Shown here: positions 34,777 to 43,911 of the stretch, in pieces
Position numbering within the stretch: position 1 is the first letter of the stretch
How the letters are laid out: each line of letters starts with the position of its first letter
Translations under genes and position numbers: made by a program
Notes under the pieces: generated by a model
Database searches by the model: none
What the model was told of the DNA's origin: nothing
The model's input: the letters and a program-made list of their open reading frames with translations, nothing else
Assembly (NCBI RefSeq): GCF_017347095.1
Contig: NZ_JADPRZ010000001.1
Location: 308,134 to 372,133 of the forward strand
Source: Sporosarcina sp. E16_8
GTDB lineage: Bacteria > Bacillota > Bacilli > Bacillales_A > Planococcaceae
Reading direction: 5' to 3'
Length of the DNA: 64,000 nucleotides

Positions 34777-35579
34777 ATCGACAAACATTACTGGAGAACC
34801 CAGTCAGTCCTTCCACATGCATAAGGCCAATCGAGCTATATGTTTTCATCGATCCATTATGCGGAGATTGTTCGTCACTCCCGCCTTTACTCCGAAAATT
34901 GCAAGTTGAATATGATCGCTATTTCACACTGCGTATTGCATTGCGCACTTCATTGCCTAAGATGAATCTTCAATACCTTCATAAAGATGAGGATGAGTTG
35001 GCTTGCGAAAAAACACATCCCGCTTTCCCGAGTATTGCTGTTAAAACTGCAGAGTTTCAAGGCAAACGTGCCGGCTTTCGATACTTATCAAAAATGCTTG
35101 AATATTCATTTTTAAAGTCAAGAAATGTATCGTCTTTTTCCGTACTCGTCGAAATCGCAAAAAAACTTAATCTTGACGTAGACGAATTCATCCGAGACTT
35201 TTCTTCCAAAAACGTCTTGCGCTCTTTACAAGTCGATTTGTACATGGCCAAAGAAATGGAAGTCGACAAAGCACCTACTTTCGTCTTTTTCAATGAAAAC
35301 ATTGAAGATGAAGGATTAAAAGTGAGTGGCTTATATGACTACGAAGTCTACGAACAAATTTTAGAGGAATTAGTCGGCGGGCCGATTCTAGCTGACATTC
35401 CGCCTCCACTTGAAGATTTGTTCCAACGTTTCGATACACTCTCTACAACAGAGATTGCTAGTATTTACAACATCTCTGAAAAGTCTGCCGAACGCGAACT
35501 AAAAAAACGCCTCCTTCAACAGCATGTCGAACGGATTCACTTCCAGGACATGACATTGTGGCGTAAAAAGTTAATATGA
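34773..35579 (+). CDS. yjbH: ClpXP adaptor SpxH (YjbH)
   Basis: 268 residues with a DsbA-like thioredoxin fold and a CxxC pair in FIDPLCGDCSSLPPLLRK near residue 30. YjbH binds the regulator Spx and delivers it to ClpXP; thiol stress aggregates YjbH and stabilises Spx. Its target Spx is encoded 7 kb away in this window. GTG start behind GGGGAGGAG inside yjbI. Confidence 0.93.
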   Translation: MNRQTLLENPVSPSTCIRPIELYVFIDPLCGDCSSLPPLLRKLQVEYDRYFTLRIALRTSLPKMNLQYLHKDEDELACEKTHPAFPSIAVKTAEFQGKRAGFRYLSKMLEYSFLKSRNVSSFSVLVEIAKKLNLDVDEFIRDFSSKNVLRSLQVDLYMAKEMEVDKAPTFVFFNENIEDEGLKVSGLYDYEVYEQILEELVGGPILADIPPPLEDLFQRFDTLSTTEIASIYNISEKSAERELKKRLLQQHVERIHFQDMTLWRKKLI

Positions 35580-35581
35580 AT

Positions 35582-35632
35582 AGTGAGAGCTGCTTCATTT
35601 CCTGGGGATAACGGGGAATGGGTGGCTTTTTT
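35582..35632 (+). terminator. Terminator after yjbH
   Basis: AGCTGCTTCATTTCC pairs with GGGGAATGGGTGGCT (G-U pairs and one bulge), followed by seven T. Confidence 0.7.
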
Positions 35633-35707
35633 TGACGGTTTTTTTGTTAGGTTTTTTTTGTTCTGTTGATGATTTTTTTTGGCAAGGGGCCGTGAACTCA
35701 ACGGTGG

Positions 35708-36480
35708 GCCATGACTATCTTCGGGGGAGCCATGACTAACTGACTCATTGCCATGAAGTCATCGCCGGGCCATGACTATCTTCGGCTGGGCCATGACTAA
35801 CTGACTCATTGCCATGAAGTCAACGCCGAGCCATGACTATCTTCGGGGGAGCCATGACTAACTGTCCCATTGCCATGAAGTCATCGCCTAGCCATGACTA
35901 TCTTCGGCTGGGCCATGACTAACTGTCTTTTTGCCATGAAGTCAACGCCGGGCCATGACTATCTTCGGGGGAGCCATGACTAACTGTCCCATTGCCATGA
36001 AGTCAACGCCTAGCCATGACTACCTTCGGCCGAGCCATGACTAACTGTCCCATTGCCATGAAGTCAACGCCTAGCCATGACTATCTTCGGCTGGGCCATG
36101 ACTAACTGTCTTTTTGCCATGAAGTCAACGCCTAGCCATGACTATCTTCGGCCGAGCCATGACTAACTGTCCCATTGCCATGAAGTCAACGCCTAGCCAT
36201 GACTATCTTCGGGGGAGCCATGACTAACTGTCCCATTGCCATGAAGTCAACGCCTAGCCATGACTAACTGCCTTATTGCCATGAAGTCATCGCCTAGCCA
36301 TGACTATCTTCGGGGGAGCCATGACTAACTGTCTTTTTGCCATGAAGTCAACTCCTGCCCATGACTATCTTCGGCCGAGCCATGACTAACTGACTCATTG
36401 CCATGAAGTCGTCGCCTAGCCATGACTATCTTCGACCGAGCCATGACTAACTGTCCCATTGCCATGAAATCACCGGCGAG
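35708..36480. repeat. 61-bp higher-order tandem array built of GCCATGA sub-units (about 12.5 copies)
   Basis: Each 61-bp period has three sub-units led by GCCATGA: one with ACTATCTTCGG (21 bp), one with ACTAACTGTCCCATT (21 bp) and one with AGTCAACGCCTA (19 bp). The period is exact through most of the block; one copy near 36255 lacks a 21-bp sub-unit. Sub-unit variants (GGGGGA, GCTGGG or GCCGA; CCCATT or TTTTT) mix between copies. Stops occur in every frame and the period is not a multiple of 3, so it is non-coding. Between yjbH and the NERD gene, 35580-36574 holds no other gene. Confidence 0.95.
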
Positions 36481-36534
36481 ACATAACTTTCTTCGACCAT
36501 CCCCTGTTCACCATAGCAATATTGCGCATCATAA

Positions 36535-36568
36535 GAAAAAAGCCTTCCTAAAGCGAAAGACTTTTTTC
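36535..36568 (-). terminator. Terminator after the NERD gene
   Basis: AAAAAAGTCTTTC/GGAAGGCTTTTTT hairpin. Confidence 0.75.
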
Positions 36569-36574
36569 TACCTA

Positions 36575-37555
36575 TTAATGATGGATTTTCTTAATACCTT
36601 TAATGTAAAATGTCCCGGTAGACTTCCCCTTTTTCACAAGTAACGATGAAGACAATACATACCGTGCTGCATTGGAATCTTTCAAGTCGAGAAACTTACG
36701 GCACTCTTCGTTCGTAATGGAATTCTTCACTAGCATAAACCAATCATTAATACCTTTTTCATATGGACTTTTGACATCTTTTTCGCAACCGCTACAGCAC
36801 CATGTCCTCAAACTTTTTCGTTGAAGTAACTGATTACAATAATGACATATAAATCCTGTCCGCAAATCCTGTTGATCAATATGAAAATAAGAACATAATG
36901 GAAAAGGGTTAAACTCCTGTTGCTCTTTATCTATTTCCCTTGAAATCTCTTTAACTTGGGCAGACGATAGAACCTTTTCGAACGGTCTAAAATTTTGTAA
37001 ATAGAATGGAATTTGCTTTTTATAGATAATAGGAAAACCTTCGGGCACATCTTTCACTTTCGTGTTAGGGTTTGCCAGAACAACTAAACCTGTTGTTTTC
37101 AGACTAATTCCCCGCTGGAGGAACCATTCATCTAAATTCAATTTATTCGATTCAACTTGATAAACTGGGCAATCGATAACTGCTTCATCACCAGTTTCTA
37201 GTATTTGTTCAAGATGTGGGGGGTTCTGGACAAATCGAATTGTCCCTTTAATATTTTTCACTTCTACGATTAAGACATACCGTTCTGTGATAATCAAAGT
37301 GTCTATCTGAAATGTGAACTTGGGGGAAATGCGTAATTGAACATCAGTAAACACTTGGGTACTTTCAGGAAATCGACTACGTTCGATGTATGAATCGACG
37401 TTACACTCTCCTGAATAGCCTGCACTGATCCGGTAAAGTTGTTCTTTTAAATGCTGAACTTTCCAATGATCTGGGGGTATGCGGGCAATCAAGCGCGGTA
37501 TTCCTTTGAGCAGAGCAGGGGTACTCCTTTTAATGGGAATTAGTATTTTATTCAC
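36575..37555 (-). CDS. NERD-domain protein with C-terminal zinc-ribbon-like region
   Basis: 326 residues. The nuclease-related NERD domain (about 35-150) has FTFQIDTLIITERYVLIVEV and KNIKGTIRF, giving the D...ExK arrangement of restriction-like folds. The C-terminal part has two CxxC pairs (ICHYCNQL and CCSGCEKD), likely a zinc ribbon. NERD proteins are thought to act on DNA, but most are uncharacterised. It interrupts the yjbH-pepF order known from B. subtilis, so it is an accessory insertion in an otherwise conserved block. Confidence 0.8.
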   Translation of the reverse strand: MNKILIPIKRSTPALLKGIPRLIARIPPDHWKVQHLKEQLYRISAGYSGECNVDSYIERSRFPESTQVFTDVQLRISPKFTFQIDTLIITERYVLIVEVKNIKGTIRFVQNPPHLEQILETGDEAVIDCPVYQVESNKLNLDEWFLQRGISLKTTGLVVLANPNTKVKDVPEGFPIIYKKQIPFYLQNFRPFEKVLSSAQVKEISREIDKEQQEFNPFPLCSYFHIDQQDLRTGFICHYCNQLLQRKSLRTWCCSGCEKDVKSPYEKGINDWFMLVKNSITNEECRKFLDLKDSNAARYVLSSSLLVKKGKSTGTFYIKGIKKIHH

Positions 37556-37817
37556 CCCTTTATATAACTGATAATTCTAATTAATTATACAGAATGCCGG
37601 TGGATATGGCAATAGTCTACAGTAAATCCTTTTTTACAACACTTCATAAAGTGTCAATTGCGTCATGATTATTCAAATTGTCCATGACTACTTTCCCGAT
37701 ATCCCCTACCATAAAACAAAAGAAAAGAGCATTCGCTCCTGGGGGGGAGGGAATGCTCTTATTCAAAGGGAATGGGAGAAATGTTCACGTTCAAACAAAA
37801 GGGGTGTATGTTTGGTA

Positions 37818-37833
37818 TGTGATTTATTTCACA
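37818..37833. promoter_or_regulatory. Fnr/Crp-family operator-like palindrome
   Basis: TGTGATTTATTTCACA is a perfect TGTGA-N6-TCACA site, the Fnr consensus in Bacillus. No gene starts nearby: NERD starts 260 bp to the left and reads away; pepF ends to the right. It may be chance or control an unseen small transcript. Confidence 0.35.
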
Positions 37834-37955
37834 TCCTTACCTTATCATAAAATAATAGTAGCATCAAGAATTCACAATGATTTTCACATGACTGTCACAA
37901 TCATGATTTCACCAATACGCCTTACTTTATATTTATATAACAATATGTATATATG

Positions 37956-37997
37956 AAAAAGCCCTATCGCGGCCATGAAAATGGCGGATAAGGCTTC
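37956..37997 (-). terminator. Terminator after pepF
   Basis: AAGCCTTATC/GATAGGGCTT hairpin followed by TTT on the minus strand. Confidence 0.8.
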
Positions 37998-38015
37998 TCA
38001 CTAAGTTAATTTGAT

Positions 38016-39836
38016 TTATTTTTTCAAAAGAAGTGATTCAAGCTCGTTCAACTTTTCTTCGAAGACGCGGCATGCTTCCTCTATTGGAGCAGCACTTGTC
38101 ATATCGACGCCTGCTTTTTTCAGAACTTCGATTGGGTAATCGGAAGATCCGGCTTTCAAGAAGTTATTAACATAACGTTCAACAGCCGGCTCTCCTTCTG
38201 TCAAGATTTGATTGCTCAATGCGACTGCGGCACTATAACCCGTCGCATACTGATAGACATAATAGTTGTAGTAGAAATGTGGAATTCTCGCCCATTCCAA
38301 GCCTATTTCCTCGTCGACAACTAGATCTTCACCGAAGTATTTCTTATTGAGTGCATAATATTCTTCTGTCAGTTTTTCTGCAGTCAGCGCGACACCTTGT
38401 TGATCTAGCTGATGAATAAGGTGTTCGAACTCTGCAAACATTGTCTGACGGAAAACCGTACCACGGAAGCCATCAAGCCAATAATTCAGTAAGTAAATAC
38501 GCTTCTGTTCATCTTCGGTTGTTTTCAATAGATGATCATTCAAAATCGCCTCATTCACCGTTGATGCGACTTCAGCTACGAAAATAGAATATCCGCTGTA
38601 GACGAATGGTTGGCTTTTACGTGAGTAATAACTATGGACGCTGTGGCCGAATTCGTGCGCAAGCGTGAACAAGTTACTGACGTTATCTTGCCAGTTCATT
38701 AACACATATGGATTTGTTCCATATGCGCCTGAAGAATAAGCTCCTGAACGTTTCCCTTTGTTTTCACGGACGTCTACCCAGCGATTTTCAAGGCCATCTT
38801 TAACGATTGATATATACTCTTCGCCAAGTGGGTGAAAACTGTCTAGCATCGTTTGTGCAGCTTCGTCATAAGGGATCTCCATGTTTGCATCTTTTACAAG
38901 CGGTGCATACATATCCCACATATGAAGTTCTTCTAATCCGAACACTTTTTTACGGAGCGCTACATAGCGCTGCAACAGGTGAACATTTTTATTGATAGTC
39001 GAAACAAGATTTTCATAAACCTGTTCGGGGATATGATTATTCGCCATCGCCGCCTCGCGTGCAGATGAATAATTGCGGATGCGTGCGTTGACGTTATCGC
39101 CTTTTATGTTACCTGAAAGTGTAGATGCAAATGTGTTTTGGAATTCGCTGTACTTCGAATACATCGCTTTAAATGCATCCTCACGAACACGCGAATCATC
39201 GCTTTCCAAAAATCCTACATAGCGGCCATGTGATAATTCGACTTCTTCCCCTTTTTCGTCTTTCACCATCGGGAAAGTCAAATCGGCATTATTCAGCATA
39301 CTGAACGTTTCTGAAGAGCTACCCGTCACTTCTGATAGTTGTGCAAGCAAAGCTTCTTGTTCAGCAGGCAGTACATGTGGTCGCTGCGTGTTAACTTCTT
39401 CGAATTCTTGCTTATAAAGAGCTAGTCCTTCATGTTCAGAAACTAACTTGTCCAATTCTGTTTCATCAATAGACAGCAGTTCGGGCAAGAAGAATGATAA
39501 TGCGGTTGCTACTTTCACATACAGTGATTTCACACGGCTATCCATCGCCTGATAGAAGCTGTTTGTCGTATCCTGATCAGTCTTCAAATGCGCATATGTG
39601 TAAAGCCTACGCAGTCTTTCAGATAGCGTGTCACGGTATGCCAATGCAGTGTAAAGTGCATCTCCACCGCCCGAAAGTGTCCCTTTGTACGAATCTGCTT
39701 TGCCGGATAACTCCTCCACTTCAGCATATTCCTTTTCCCACACTTCATCAGTTGCGAAGATATCTTCGAGACGCCAAGTCTCTTCTACCTTTACTTCACC
39801 ACGTGTCAATACTTTGTTCTTAGTTTCAGCCATCAT
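38016..39836 (-). CDS. pepF: Oligoendopeptidase F
   Basis: 606 residues, an M3-family zinc metallopeptidase. The HExxH site is in TLAHEFGHSVHSYYSRKSQP (near residue 390), with the third ligand Glu in FVAEVASTVNEAIL. It degrades short peptides in the cytoplasm; B. subtilis yjbG/pepF sits at the same place, next to coiA. The start is one of two tandem ATGs (39836 or 39833) behind AAGGGGGA. Confidence 0.93.
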   Translation of the reverse strand: MMAETKNKVLTRGEVKVEETWRLEDIFATDEVWEKEYAEVEELSGKADSYKGTLSGGGDALYTALAYRDTLSERLRRLYTYAHLKTDQDTTNSFYQAMDSRVKSLYVKVATALSFFLPELLSIDETELDKLVSEHEGLALYKQEFEEVNTQRPHVLPAEQEALLAQLSEVTGSSSETFSMLNNADLTFPMVKDEKGEEVELSHGRYVGFLESDDSRVREDAFKAMYSKYSEFQNTFASTLSGNIKGDNVNARIRNYSSAREAAMANNHIPEQVYENLVSTINKNVHLLQRYVALRKKVFGLEELHMWDMYAPLVKDANMEIPYDEAAQTMLDSFHPLGEEYISIVKDGLENRWVDVRENKGKRSGAYSSGAYGTNPYVLMNWQDNVSNLFTLAHEFGHSVHSYYSRKSQPFVYSGYSIFVAEVASTVNEAILNDHLLKTTEDEQKRIYLLNYWLDGFRGTVFRQTMFAEFEHLIHQLDQQGVALTAEKLTEEYYALNKKYFGEDLVVDEEIGLEWARIPHFYYNYYVYQYATGYSAAVALSNQILTEGEPAVERYVNNFLKAGSSDYPIEVLKKAGVDMTSAAPIEEACRVFEEKLNELESLLLKK

Positions 39837-39887
39837 CAATAATCCCCCTTCTCCCATTACTTCGGGAAACGAATCAATACTATTTTC

Positions 39888-41042
39888 TCAATTTTCATAA
39901 CGCTTTGCAAGCAATCTTTCTGAAATTAGTTGAATTAATTTTTCTTCGTCAATAACTGTTCCATTTTGACAAGAATCTACACTCGCTGAAATAAGTAAAT
40001 CGCGGTATGCTATGCATGCTTTTACCTTTTCTTCCGATGGTTCTTCTAACCAAGAAACATATTTTCTAACCTGACTAGGGGATATTTCGCTAAAAGTGAT
40101 CCCCTTTCTTCGCAAATAATAGAGGAATGCTAATTGCCATTCACAATCATGCTCGCGAAATGACTCACTGAATAGGACGGGTAATCCAATCCAATTTGGA
40201 AGATTCGTTGGAATCACACGCAGTTCATAGCACATTCTCAAAAAAGGATCGTTCACCCCCCTTTTATTTAATAAAACACGGGATTGAACAAATTGATTGC
40301 GCATCGAAAAGTAGAGGGCTACATAGCGACGGGTTTCTAGTCCTGATGGAGTTTTAGGACGGGCAAAAGGGAATACTTGCATCGACATAGGCAATATACG
40401 ATGGATACCGATATACCGCTTGCCTGCGACATGGATAAGACTGGTGAAATAATGGAATCGTTCAGTTTTGGGGTTATATGTGAGTAATAAATAGCCTTCA
40501 GGGGATGTATGTGTCAAGAAGCTTTCGTGGAATCTTGAAAAATGGAATGTACCGACACCTACAGGCAATGTACTAAATTTTGCTGGGGTATGCAAAATCC
40601 AGATGGGTTTCATTTCTATACTACGATAACCGGCGGATCTAGACTCTATGTCACTAACCGGAATTGTACTGCACTGAAATTCGATGGGTATCGACTCAGT
40701 TTTTGTCGTTATAAGGATATCAGGACGCTGAGATACCATTTTCAAGAATGGTTCAAGTTCGACAAGCTCGGCATGTTTTTGAAAAAAAGCATATAATTGT
40801 TGCTTTCCTTGGAGATGGCTATGTGATTCACCCTCTGAGAATAAAGTCAGACAGGTAGAATCCTTTAAATGTGCGAAATGTGGGATCATAATGTCTCCAA
40901 CTTTCAACTGAACCGGAAAGTTACATTGAGGGCAAAAAAATAATCGTAACTTCCGCCATTTGCGCAACCGTTCTCTTTCTAATTCTGGCGTAAGAATAAT
41001 AAGTTTTCCTTGCTCTGTCTTTGCTGTAAGAATACTATTCAC
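39888..41042 (-). CDS. coiA: Competence protein CoiA
   Basis: 384 residues. CoiA acts in DNA uptake and recombination during competence. The N-terminal zinc-like segment FFCPQCNFPVQLKVGDIMIP and the central nuclease-like core RPDILITTKTESIPIEFQCS (PD...ExQ type) match the family. The start is a GTG almost touching AAAGGGGGA. No ComK box was recognised upstream. It lies between mecA and pepF, as in B. subtilis. Confidence 0.88.
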   Translation of the reverse strand: MNSILTAKTEQGKLIILTPELERERLRKWRKLRLFFCPQCNFPVQLKVGDIMIPHFAHLKDSTCLTLFSEGESHSHLQGKQQLYAFFQKHAELVELEPFLKMVSQRPDILITTKTESIPIEFQCSTIPVSDIESRSAGYRSIEMKPIWILHTPAKFSTLPVGVGTFHFSRFHESFLTHTSPEGYLLLTYNPKTERFHYFTSLIHVAGKRYIGIHRILPMSMQVFPFARPKTPSGLETRRYVALYFSMRNQFVQSRVLLNKRGVNDPFLRMCYELRVIPTNLPNWIGLPVLFSESFREHDCEWQLAFLYYLRRKGITFSEISPSQVRKYVSWLEEPSEEKVKACIAYRDLLISASVDSCQNGTVIDEEKLIQLISERLLAKRYEN

Positions 41043-41087
41043 TCCCCCTTTGTTTAATAATACAAATATTCAGTCAGTAAAGCAAGC

Positions 41088-41120
41088 AAAAAAAACAGCT
41101 ACCATTTAAGATAGCTGTTT
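41088..41120 (-). terminator. Terminator after mecA
   Basis: AAACAGCTATCTTAAATGGTAGCTGTTT hairpin loop region followed by a long T run on the minus strand. Confidence 0.8.
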
Positions 41121-41130
41121 CTACCGTCCT

Positions 41131-41796
41131 TTATTTAGCTCCAAAGTATTGATGAATTGTCGAGAATACATCAGCATCCATAATTAGTTTGCCATACTCC
41201 TCAATTCGATGAATCGTCATGTTAGACGGTGCGCCGAATTCCGAAATTACGCTGAACAAATCAGTCTTGCGAGAATCATCCATTACTTCGTCATCATATA
41301 ACAAGTGTAAATAATAATTATTTTCAAACGAATATAAAGATGTCTTTACTTCATAGTCTAACGTCTTCCCTGCGAGAGGAATAAGATCATCAAATTCTTT
41401 AAAGACAAATATATTGTCAAGCCATTCAAATGCTGGATCCCCTATAGCTGGCATATCATCATCATCTTCATCACGGTCATACATTTTGCCATGCTGAAAC
41501 AGTTTTCTTGAATCATCACTAGTGAATGGTGATTCAAGCGGCTCGCCATCCTCAGACATTTGTGCACGCGTGACCGTAACTTCAATGCCGCCGCTCATCG
41601 CATGTACCTGAATCCACAATGGCCCCTCGACTTCAAACTCAGACTCGTCACTGACTTCGTCCATCATCTCCCAGAAGAGTTCCTCGCTCTTGTCGCGATT
41701 ATACCAAACTTCCTCACGGGTAAAGCCACGCTCTTCGATATCAATATATGAAAGAAAAAACTTAACTGTATTTTCATTAATACGCTCTATTTCCAT
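41131..41796 (-). CDS. mecA: Adaptor protein MecA
   Basis: 221 residues: the N-terminal substrate-binding domain starts MEIERINENTVKFFLSYIDI, an acidic linker is near residues 85-125, and the C-terminal ClpC-binding domain has VFKEFDDLIPLA and ENNYYLHLLYDDE. MecA brings ComK and other proteins to ClpCP. Neighbours coiA and spx are the same as in B. subtilis. The ribosome site is GGGAG/AAAAGGG. Confidence 0.93.
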   Translation of the reverse strand: MEIERINENTVKFFLSYIDIEERGFTREEVWYNRDKSEELFWEMMDEVSDESEFEVEGPLWIQVHAMSGGIEVTVTRAQMSEDGEPLESPFTSDDSRKLFQHGKMYDRDEDDDDMPAIGDPAFEWLDNIFVFKEFDDLIPLAGKTLDYEVKTSLYSFENNYYLHLLYDDEVMDDSRKTDLFSVISEFGAPSNMTIHRIEEYGKLIMDADVFSTIHQYFGAK

Positions 41797-41981
41797 CCCT
41801 TTTCTCTCCCTTCCTATGGAACAGGATTTATCCGGTTCCCTTCAATGTGTGAAAAAATCCTGCAATGCTTATACTTACTATATGACCGTCCTCTACGTTT
41901 TGAAAGGTTTCCGCCTTAGGACGTATAATTTTGATAGTAATAGCATTGTAGAGAACATCCACGCGGAAAGCAAGAGAAACA

Positions 41982-42031
41982 GAAAAAGCCGATAGGTATA
42001 CGGCATTTTGCAATGTCAACCCCTATCAGCT
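41982..42031 (-). terminator. Terminator after spx
   Basis: AGCTGATAGG/CCTATCGGCT hairpin with a large loop and TTTTT on the minus strand. Confidence 0.65.
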
Positions 42032-42047
42032 TCACACTATTTTCAGA

Positions 42048-42443
42048 CTAGTTAACCATGCGCCGCGCTTCAAGCAGCTGATAGGCTCTGACTTTTCTAG
42101 GCAGGAATCGACGAATTTCATCTTCATTGTATCCCACTTGAAGTCTTTTCTCATCAAGAATAATCGGTCTTCTTAACAGACCCGGATGTTCTTGAATTAA
42201 TTCATATAGGCGTTGTAATGGAAGGCTTTCCACATCAACGTTTAATTTTTGGAATATTTTTGAACGAGTTGAAATAATTTCATCCGTTCCATCTTCAGTC
42301 ATACGAAGTATTTCTTTTATTTCATCAATATTCAATGGTTCCGAAAAAATGTTACGTTCAGTATACGGAATCTCGTGTTCCTCTAACCATGCTTTCGCTT
42401 TTCTGCATGATGTACAGCTAGGTGAAGTAAATAATGTGACCAT
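42048..42443 (-). CDS. spx: Redox-sensing global regulator Spx
   Basis: 131 residues, the exact length of B. subtilis Spx and nearly identical through [20 protein letters not shown] and [20 protein letters not shown]. The CxxC switch is [10 protein letters not shown] (residues 10 and 13). Oxidised Spx binds the RNA polymerase alpha CTD to induce thiol-stress genes; YjbH and ClpXP remove it in unstressed cells. The start is the second of two tandem ATGs, as in the family; GGGAGTG lies upstream. Confidence 0.97.
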   Translation of the reverse strand: MVTLFTSPSCTSCRKAKAWLEEHEIPYTERNIFSEPLNIDEIKEILRMTEDGTDEIISTRSKIFQKLNVDVESLPLQRLYELIQEHPGLLRRPIILDEKRLQVGYNEDEIRRFLPRKVRAYQLLEARRMVN

Positions 42444-42987
42444 CATATGCTGACACTCCCTTTCAGTCGGCTCGAATGTTTTGATTTATATTTTTACATT
42501 TAGATTAGAATCATTTTAAACTGTCTGCTTCTAATCCCTATTATACACATTTTCATTACTGATTAATACACTTTTCAAGAAAAATTAGTTATCCCATCCA
42601 CAATTGTCACAGTTCCGCAACATAAGCGACTTTAACAAGTATGTGCATGTTCTCTATACTGTTATACCCGATGCAAGAATAAATTAAACATCTGCCATGT
42701 CAAATAAAAAACTTTCTCATTTGGGTAGCTGCTAATTGAAAAAAATTAATGTCTACATTATATAGTACGTCTAGATGTGGGCAAAGGTTTCAAATTAATT
42801 AAAAAGAATTCAGAAACATAAAAATCGCCTCTGAATTCTTCAACTTTTACGGCTAGAAATTAACATTTAGGGAATTCCTATTACCTGAATCCATGAATTC
42901 CTTCGTATTCTTGCCACTTACTTCATTATAATACGCAAAAGGACCGGTTTTCTTATCGAAAACCAGCCCAGTTGCTTCTATTTAAAA
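42444..42987. other. spx upstream region and opp operon end
   Basis: No gene. A TATAAT -10 for spx lies at 42540-42545 (minus strand). A stable AAGAATTCAGA/TCTGAATTCTT hairpin (42801-42842) and the GGTTTTC/GAAAACC terminator of oppF (42936-42966) follow. The rest is AT-rich. Confidence 0.55.
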
Positions 42988-43911
42988 TCACTTTGCAAAA
43001 GTTTCAAATTCGCGCTGTGAGCAAAGGACAAAATGTCCTGGTGTCACTTCACGCATGATTACTTCTTCATCCTGAAGATACTTATGTGACGTTGGATCGT
43101 AACTTATGCGTACACGACTACGCTCATAAGCTGGATCTGGCAACGGAATCGCAGAAAGTAGCGATTGCGTATAAGGATGTAAAGGCGCCGTATATATCGT
43201 TGCAGCTGGTCCGATTTCGACAAGTTTCCCGAAATGCATAACACCAATTCGATCTGAGATATATTTCACCATCGACAAGTCATGCGCGATGAATAGATAG
43301 GTTAGTCCTCGTTCTTCTTGAAGCTCTTTCAGCAAGTTGACGACTTGCGCTTGAATAGATACGTCCAGAGCTGAAATCGGCTCATCTGCGATAATGAATT
43401 CTGGTTCAACAGCAAGCGCACGTGCAATTCCAAGACGTTGACGCTGTCCGCCAGAAAACTCATGCGGATAACGGTTGGCGTGTTCACGATTCAGTCCTAC
43501 CGTCTCAAGAAGCTCATGGACACGTGCAGTTCGTTCCTTTGTATTCTTCACAAGACCATGAATATCGAGACCCTCAGCAATGATATCAAGCACTTTCATA
43601 CGTGGATTTAATGATGCATATGGATCTTGGAAGATCATCTGCATTTTCCGGTTGAAAGCTTTCAGTTCTTTTTTCGATTTTTTCGCATGGACGTCGACGC
43701 CATCATAGATGACTTCCCCGCCTGTTGCGTCGTAAAGACGGATGATTGTGCGACCGGTTGTTGATTTACCGCAACCAGATTCACCGACGATACCAAGCGT
43801 TTCACCTTTATAGATGTCGAATGTTATATCGTCAACAGCACGCACTTCATTTTTTGTACCAACATTGAAATATTGTTTCAAGTTTTTGATTTCAAGTAAT
43901 TTTTCAGCCAT
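42988..43911 (-). CDS. oppF: Oligopeptide ABC transporter ATP-binding protein OppF
   Basis: 307 residues. Walker A GESGCGKSTTGR, signature [15 protein letters not shown] and Walker B FIIADEPISALD are intact, followed by the peptide-transporter C-terminal extension. It powers peptide import with OppD. Its ATG shares one base with the oppD stop (TAATG), with AGGAGGTG just upstream. Last gene of the operon. Opp also imports signalling peptides for sporulation and competence in Bacillus. Confidence 0.95.
   Translation of the reverse strand: MAEKLLEIKNLKQYFNVGTKNEVRAVDDITFDIYKGETLGIVGESGCGKSTTGRTIIRLYDATGGEVIYDGVDVHAKKSKKELKAFNRKMQMIFQDPYASLNPRMKVLDIIAEGLDIHGLVKNTKERTARVHELLETVGLNREHANRYPHEFSGGQRQRLGIARALAVEPEFIIADEPISALDVSIQAQVVNLLKELQEERGLTYLFIAHDLSMVKYISDRIGVMHFGKLVEIGPAATIYTAPLHPYTQSLLSAIPLPDPAYERSRVRISYDPTSHKYLQDEEVIMREVTPGHFVLCSQREFETFAK

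Larger units (their letters stand above)
37556..38015. other. Intergenic stretch with an orphan hairpin and an Fnr-like box
   Basis: No gene seen. It holds a terminator-like minus-strand hairpin (AAGAGCATTC/GAATGCTCTT, 37716-37760, then TTTTCTTTTGTTTT), a perfect TGTGA-N6-TCACA box at 37818-37833, and the pepF terminator at 37956-37997. Confidence 0.6.

Noticed and set aside
35708..36480. CRISPR array
   Set aside because: The stretches between cores are themselves repeated, cores are only 7-10 bp, and there are no cas genes.
42850..42975. Coding remnant after oppF on the minus strand
   Set aside because: A 40-codon open stretch with no start codon and a terminator hairpin inside; nothing recognisable.
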